Source: Pontederia crassipes (Eukaryota > Streptophyta > Magnoliopsida > Commelinales > Pontederiaceae). Taken from it: DNA of 64,000 nucleotides. The position numbers and the translations under genes were made by a program. The notes under the pieces are model-generated. The model was not told the origin of the DNA. It worked only from the letters and a program-made list of their open reading frames with translations, and did no database searches. Shown one piece after another: positions 59,701 to 64,000 of the stretch (its first letter is position 1; every line of letters begins with the position of its first letter). The stretch spans positions 13,593,501-13,657,500 of the forward strand of contig CM060196.1 in NCBI GenBank assembly GCA_030549335.1, written 5' to 3'.

Positions 59701-61876
59701 AGTCCTCCAAATCACAACGGGAACCTTCACATCCATCATTAAATAGCTTATAGAAATACTCTTCCCATCTGCTCTTAATATCTCCTTCAGTAACTAAAAC
59801 CTTGCCAACTTCATTTTTTATGCATCTTACTTGACCCAAATCTCTCGACTCCTTTTCTTTATTCCTTGCAATCTTGTAAATCCTTTATTCACCAGCCTTT
59901 GTCCCTAATTCCTTATAAAACCCCTCGTATGCTTTAGCATGAGCATTACTAACTGCCTTCTTAGCCTCCCTTTTCGCCAAACGATATTTTTTCCAATTGT
60001 CAGAACTATTGTCCAAGTGTATCGCCTTGAAACAATTCTTCTTATTACGCACATTTTCTTGGACCTCCTCATTCCACCACCAAGTCTCCTTATCTCGTGG
60101 TCCAAAACCTTTTGATTCTTCTAAAATGGCTTTAGCAACCATTTCAACCTTTTTTGCCACATTCTCCCACATGATACTAGCATCTCCTTCTAACTCCCAC
60201 ACACTTTCCTCTAATAACTTATTTTTAAAAGTCTCTCGCTTCTCCCCCTTTAACTGCCACCACTTGATCTTTCGATCAAAAACTGTTCGAGATTTTGGTT
60301 TTATACATTTCATTTGCATATCAAGAACTAACAATCTATGTTGTGTAGTCACCCCATGCCCAGGAATTACTTTACAATTAGTACAACGTTTTTTATCAGT
60401 ATTTCTTGTCAAGAAAAAATCGATTTGAGACCTAAGAGTTCCACTTTTGTACGTGATTAAATGTTCCTCTTTCTTCCTAAAACAAGTGTTGATAATCTTA
60501 AGGTCGTATGCTAAAGAAAAATCAATAATAGTTTGTCCTTCCTTATTCAACTCTCCAAAATCAAAACCACCATAAATCCTTGTATGTAGTCCTGCCTCTT
60601 TACCAACATGTCCATTAAGGTCTCCCCCAATATAAACTTTCTCGGTTGTTGGTATACTTTCAATCAAACCCTCCATATCTGCCCAAAACTTCTCATTGAG
60701 ATATGATTCTGCTCCTACTTGGGGTGCATATGCACTAATAATGTTCATAGTCTCCTTTCCAACAGTTACTTTCACGGATATGATTCGATCCTCAATCCTC
60801 TTAACTTCCACAACATTCTTCCTCCATTCTGCATCCGCGATAATACCAACACCATTCCTTCCATTTACCTTACCTCTAATATCTTTACTTCCCTCTCCTA
60901 CCCATCTAGTTTCTTGCAAGCATAAGATACTAATCTTACGATGGTCCATTACTTGTGCCACCTCGAGGCGCTTCCCATTCAACGTCCCAATATTCCAAGA
61001 ACCTAATCTGACCTTAGTCTCATGAACTAGCTTCTTTAACCGCCTCCGTCCATTAGAGTGCGGTAGCCCTTGCTCATTTAACACTGCATTCAGGCGAGGA
61101 TGCAATGGCTCTTGCACTCTTATCACTGTACCCGAGCTGTACAGCGCGTTACTTACGGGTAACGACCTAGCATTAACACAATATATTCGTTGATCCATGT
61201 TCATAAGATTCGACAGGATTTTACGCTGGCTGTCGGGGCCTAACACAACCTCCTCCTTTATCCGGGCTTGGGACCGGCTATAAAATATAGGCGGAGTTTA
61301 GTCGTCCTTTCTCGTTTCAAAAAAAAAAAAAGAAGTATGCTTTGGCGGCTTAAGTTAAGAGGTTGATCCCCAAATAACTGTATTATTGCCTATTCTTTAC
61401 CTTTCCCCTGTGTTAAACTTGCTAGATTCTTGTAAGCAAAATGACTCATACCTTTTTCAATGGATGATCATGTTACCTGTTGAAGACTCATACAACATGA
61501 CTAGTTTCATGAAGGCAGGTTGCCTATTTAAATTTCTATCCTTTCACCTTACAGAAAGTTGGAGTATGAAGGAGATCCTGAATATGAGCTTTGTTCATCA
61601 TGTCATACTTCATCGTTTTATCTCTTTTCCTTCTCATTAGAAATAATTTGTTAATTTATTTTAAAGCGATTATTAGTTCCTAATTACTCTTGGTTTCTTT
61701 ATCTTATACCAGCAAAGGGAGATAGGAGTTTGTACTTAATAAATTCTATTTTGGTCCTAATTTCAGGCTTCTTTACAACAGAGCTGCAAAGGTTCCTTTC
61801 TGCTTGCCGGTTAACACGATCATATGTTGAAAATACCTGTCGTCTGATGATAGAAAACACTGTGGAAATTACTGAG
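51569..61876 (+). CDS. TILS: Organellar tRNA(Ile)-lysidine synthetase (TilS), partial, 7 exons visible
   Basis: Exons: 51569-51734, 51820-52017, 52124-52208, 53090-53165, 54135-54308, 57463-57565, 61767-61876. These give 304 in-frame codons, ending in phase 0 at a GTGATT donor. The ATG at 51569 opens an Arg/Cys/Ser-rich, acid-poor leader (MFCVLRPCPYLHLRRFFCRS) that looks like an organelle transit peptide. The PP-loop ATP site SGGPDS is at 60-65. VVDHRLR and AHHADDQ (lysine/tRNA-binding N-terminal domain) follow, then the family segment QGGYQQWVEDPTN. The enzyme adds lysine to C34 of the CAU-anticodon tRNA so that it reads AUA, in plastids and perhaps mitochondria. Known plant homologues (Arabidopsis RSY3 type) are about twice this length. 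The C-terminal exons were not found before 64000 and should lie beyond it. Introns 5 and 6 hold LINE insertions. Confidence 0.85.
52209..53089 (+). other. Intron 3 of TilS
   Basis: Contains an imperfect tandem duplication (about 52669-52838, annotated separately). Otherwise unremarkable. Confidence 0.75.
52669..52838. repeat. Imperfect tandem duplication (period about 88 bp) in TilS intron 3
   Basis: Copies at about 52669-52756 and 52757-52838 share TTTGAAGA.AGTGTCTTT, AAGTTCTTGTGA.TCT and AGAAGTATTCAT.ACTTA with scattered changes and small deletions. Confidence 0.8.
53166..54134 (+). other. Intron 4 of TilS
   Basis: Nothing recognised; ordinary AT-rich intron with donor GTTTGA and acceptor AATGTAG. 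Confidence 0.75.
54436..55865 (+). pseudogene. L1-like LINE 3' fragment (RT C-terminus plus 3' region) in TilS intron 5
   Basis: An open stretch reads KEEAARCAAELRTPIGTLPI, then TYLGLPLSDR, WTLVLERMEQRLEGW, LLSRGGRLILLSSVLSALSA and SFRSRFFWQG. This is the typical plant L1-type region after the RT catalytic core. A stop (TAG at about 54819) and frameshifts follow. Further zf-RVT-like coding remnants continue to about 55730, and the 3' end is GAGAGCTCACACTTGTATAC. It is 5' truncated and lies in the same orientation as TilS. Related fragments are in S1P intron 4. Confidence 0.8.
56659..56718. repeat. (GT)n and (ATGT)n microsatellite
   Basis: GT dinucleotides at about 56659-56670 are followed, after a short interruption, by about ten ATGT units to 56718. 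Confidence 0.9.
58014..58028 (+). repeat. Target-site duplication (15 bp) of the RTE-like LINE, left copy
   Basis: TAGTCGTCCTTTCTC directly precedes the (CAA)n end of the LINE and is repeated exactly at 61299-61313. Confidence 0.95.
58094..59839 (-). pseudogene. LINE reverse transcriptase region (broken)
   Basis: In coding order: GKAVGPDGIPIEV, a nonsense codon, LVPIYKNKGDIQNCANYRGI, LMSHTMKLWEKVIEHRL, QFGFMPGRSTTEAIYLL, FIDLEKAYDRVPR (first catalytic Asp in the AFIDLEKAYD motif), a frameshift, then the catalytic FADD box at about 58950-58965. The nested SINE follows. The C-terminal part (MLYGSKCWAMK..RWFGHVQIRP..GRPKRTL, 58459-58094) is again open. Same frame as the upstream endonuclease. 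Confidence 0.9.
58610..58717 (-). mobile_element. 5'-truncated SINE nested inside the LINE
   Basis: 108 bp that match the SINE from the TTTTACGCTGGC position to the (CAA)n end, lacking about the first 85 bp. The insertion is flanked by CACCATCTTGTCTTAC on both sides (58594-58609 and 58718-58733). It disrupts the LINE between the FADD box and the C-terminal RT region, so it is younger than the LINE copy. Confidence 0.9.
59885..61204 (-). pseudogene. LINE AP-type endonuclease region
   Basis: The first ATG is at 61204 (MNMDQRIYCVNARSL), and the frame stays open to a TAA at 59885-59887, after which the RT continues in the same frame. Endonuclease motifs in order: LGSWNIGTLNGKR, SILCLQETRWVG, GVGIIADAEW, IISAYAPQVG, YIGGDLNGHVG, SQIDFFLT and an HRLLVLDM end. 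These are the catalytic blocks of the exo-endo-phosphatase fold used for target-primed reverse transcription. Homologues are often mislabelled in plant annotations as craniofacial development protein 2-like host genes. Confidence 0.9.
61299..61313 (+). repeat. Target-site duplication (15 bp) of the RTE-like LINE, right copy
   Basis: TAGTCGTCCTTTCTC follows the element's 5' end and is identical to 58014-58028. Confidence 0.95.
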
Positions 61877-64000
61877 GTGATTAATACTCTGCTGAGGGTA
61901 CCTGTGTTCAACAATCATTCTTGAATTGAATTCTGTTTTCTTTCCTCATTATCATAGGAGGCATATAATTGTTTAGATATCAACATGTAGTTTGGACAGG
62001 AGTGCCGAGATAGTTTATCTGCTATCAGTAACAGGGATTGATATTTTAGGAGTGGTTATTTTAATTATGGCAATGATACTTGAGTAGTGGGTATTTTTGT
62101 CTTGACTTTATCTTTGAACTATATTATTTGTTGAATTAACTCCGCCTATATTTTATAGCCGGTCCCAAGCCCGGATAAAGGAGGAGGGTTGTGTTAGGCC
62201 CCGACAGCCAACATAAAATCATGTCGAATCTTATGAACATGGATCAACGAATGTATGATCCATGTAGCCGACCCCACCTAGTGGGATAAGGCTTTGTTGT
62301 TGTTGTTGTTGTTGTTGGCCCATTCAACTTCATTTGTTGGAGCTTTTAACGAAAACTGTTATTTGTTGGATTAAAGTCCTGCCCCTCCTCTCCTCCATTT
62401 AATACAGGTTTGGGGGAGAGTGGTAGTGCTAATGGGGACTGGTAGTACTTGAGGGGCTCTACCACCCTTTCCTGACCACTGATGTGGCCGAGAAATGAAT
62501 TCAGGAAAATTTTGTCATTTCATAAATGTTTGTAAATGGGAGAAATTAAAGTAAGGATTTTTTTCTATAACACAATTTATATAGTCTAAAGGTGTTTAGT
62601 AGGCTGTTTTACAGTTTTAATTGGGTTAAGCATATAGTGCCTATAGTTGGAGGGGCCAAAGTGGAATTGATTTATTTATGATTGCAGACAAGACAAACAT
62701 TACCTCAATAGTTAAGTTGCATCTTTGGTGACTGAAAGGTTTGAAATAGAAACACTTTTAAAAAGTGGATGATGGATGTTTATGTATATTCTTACCCAAA
62801 CTATTCCCTTTAGTTGAATGCTTCGGGTTTTCCATTTTTATTGACTATAGCACATAACCGATTACAGTGATTAAAAATATGAGATGCATCAGCCTGTTTT
62901 CTTCATCAATCATTCCTAGCCAGTGAGAAATTGGCCCGGTGCAGTATGGTATCTGAAATACTTGAGGCATGCCAGCCCATATTACTTCAACATTTTTTTT
63001 CTGTTTAATGTGGCTCCTCCAAATGCAGAAGAATGTTTGAATTGGTTGGGACTTAGAAGTTTCAAATGGGAGTAAAAACATGTAGTTAAAAGTGAAAAAA
63101 AGGCACAGTAATTCTTCTTACTTAAAAATCATGATCTTGTCTTGATTTTGGGGAAGGCACAGCATGTTTTTGTTGTTAGAATATTTCTCTTTTCCATTAT
63201 TAGCGGTACATCTTTGTGTTTATCAAGGAATGAAATGTTGGTACGAGTATCACTGAGTTACTGGTTGCCTACAAAAACTGTACAAAACCAAAATTTGACC
63301 TCATTATCTTAATGTTTTTATGGGAATCTTAACTTTTCTCTCAAACTGGTGATGGATAAAATACCAGGGGACATATCTTTGAATAAAAGACATGAGGATA
63401 TCTTTCTTTTTCTGAGAAGGGAAAGGATAGCATTTTGTATTGCAAGGACCTGAGGGTATTTATCTCCAGCAAGAGAAAAGAAAAGAAAAAATTGCAAAAG
63501 ATAAACCAGAATACATTGAAGACACCTAGCAGCACAAGGCAAAAAACATGAAAAGTTGGATGAACTACTGGAGGGGGATAGGGAAGGGAGAGAGGGACTC
63601 TCTTGAAGGGATAGGGAAGAGGGGGAGATACTCTTTCTCTTATAATGACTGTCCCCAGATGGTTAAGAAAATAGATTTTCTTCCTCAGAAAAAAAAGGAA
63701 AAAAGTATAGGCCAGTTTTATTTTTCTTGTGTGAATAAAATGATGATAGATTGTTGAGGACAACAATCATCTGATTTATTGACATCATGTAGTAAAATGA
63801 CTACAAGGCATTACAGACAAACCCTCTCGTTATAAATTGCCTTCCCATTTCTGAACGAAATGTGGATTAGTTGCTGGATGACTCTCATAGTCATTCACTC
63901 TAGAAAAATACAGATAAGTTGTGGGATTACCACCATAGTCTTCTGTTTCACCCTAAAAAAGATGCATTTGTCAACTACAATGGCTTGTCAAATGAACCAA
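61877..64000 (+). other. Probable intron 7 of TilS, running to the window edge
   Basis: After the GTGATT donor of exon 7 no segment with TilS C-terminal coding sense was found up to the edge. The stretch holds a full SINE (62138-62317) and otherwise ordinary AT-rich DNA. It could instead be the 3' flank of a truncated gene; the absence of an in-frame stop near the family's end favours an intron. Confidence 0.5.
62138..62317 (+). mobile_element. SINE (Au-type, 180 bp) downstream of TilS exon 7
   Basis: Begins AACTCCGCCTATATTTTATA, ends CCCACCTAGTGGGATAAGG plus (TTG)n. The central junction lacks 6 bp relative to the intron-12 copy of E2 (GAATGTATG in place of GAATAGCGTCGTATG). A repeat TTATTTGTTGAATTA just before it recurs as TTATTTGTTGGATTA about 45 bp after its tail, a possible offset target duplication. 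Same orientation as TilS. Confidence 0.85.

Larger units (their letters stand above)
58029..61298 (-). mobile_element. RTE-like LINE, 3,270 bp, full length, antisense in TilS intron 6
   Basis: Bounded by a perfect 15-bp target duplication. Read on the - strand it starts AACTCCGCCTATATTTTATA and ends in CCCACCTAGTGGGATAAG with a (TTG)n tail instead of poly-A. One reading frame holds an AP-type endonuclease then a reverse transcriptase, with no separate gag ORF. The short length, single ORF and short-repeat tail are features of the RTE clade. The copy is defective: two in-frame nonsense codons (59885-59887 and about 59567-59569), a frameshift near 59043 and a nested SINE at 58610-58717. Head and tail are shared with the SINEs of this window. 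Confidence 0.9.
57566..61766 (+). other. Intron 6 of TilS (4.2 kb)
   Basis: Consists mostly of the RTE-like LINE at 58029-61298. The flanking intron (57780-58013 continuing at 61314-61330) resembles the 3' end of another non-LTR element, with a GGATGACTACC..GCTAGTCGTCC hairpin and a poly-A, into which the LINE inserted. Confidence 0.75.

Noticed and set aside
59885-61246. Host gene of the craniofacial development protein 2-like type
   Set aside because: It is the endonuclease part of a bounded LINE with target duplication and an in-frame downstream reverse transcriptase.
61549-61600. Possible extra TilS exon starting after TTACAG (AAAGTTGGAGTATGAAGG)
   Set aside because: The phase-1 end of exon 6 joins exon 7 at 61767 directly in the frame expected from the family, and this segment has no matching protein sense.
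1-64000. CRISPR arrays, rRNA or tRNA genes
   Set aside because: No regular short repeats with unique spacers were seen, and no clear tRNA B-box with cloverleaf or rRNA core sequence was noticed on reading both strands.

Overview
The window is nuclear DNA of a flowering plant. It is AT-rich, has long introns with canonical GT-AG splice sites, and is littered with plant-type transposable elements. GC-rich first exons beside AT-rich introns, and Au-type SINEs, suggest a monocot that is not a grass; the species cannot be read from the sequence.

Four spliced protein-coding genes were assembled by eye, each keeping frame across every junction. (1) 1784-8415, + strand: a proline-rich extensin-like receptor kinase (PERK type), 8 exons, 602 aa. 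(2) 18129-27198, + strand: the mitochondrial pyruvate dehydrogenase E2 subunit (dihydrolipoamide acetyltransferase), 19 exons, 541 aa. (3) 32610-45395, - strand: a site-1 protease (S1P/SBT6.1-type subtilase), 10 exons, 1054 aa. (4) 51569 to beyond the right edge, + strand: an organellar tRNA(Ile)-lysidine synthetase (TilS/RSY3 type), of which 7 exons are visible. The genes are unrelated housekeeping or signalling genes and do not form a pathway or cluster.

The spaces between genes and the larger introns are dominated by mobile DNA. 8950-11984 is a truncated LTR retrotransposon on the - strand, with one 648-bp LTR and an initiator-Met-type primer-binding site. 12432-15507 is a 3.08-kb solo LTR with a perfect AGGAG target duplication. 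29765-31625 is a long-inverted-repeat element holding a nested hAT-type MITE. 46760-48530 is a three-copy degenerate repeat. 50683-51450 is a GC-rich foldback element just upstream of TilS. S1P intron 4 and TilS intron 5 hold pieces of an L1-like LINE.

The most striking feature is in TilS intron 6. It is a 3.27-kb RTE-like LINE (58029-61298, antisense, perfect 15-bp target duplication) whose 5' head and 3' tail are both shared with a short 174-188-bp SINE-like element. That short element occurs four times in the window: in E2 intron 12, in S1P intron 4, nested inside the LINE itself, and downstream of TilS exon 7. The short element reads as the two ends of the LINE joined at a GAATA microhomology, and it retains the LINE's start-codon context. 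No CRISPR array, rRNA or tRNA gene was seen.
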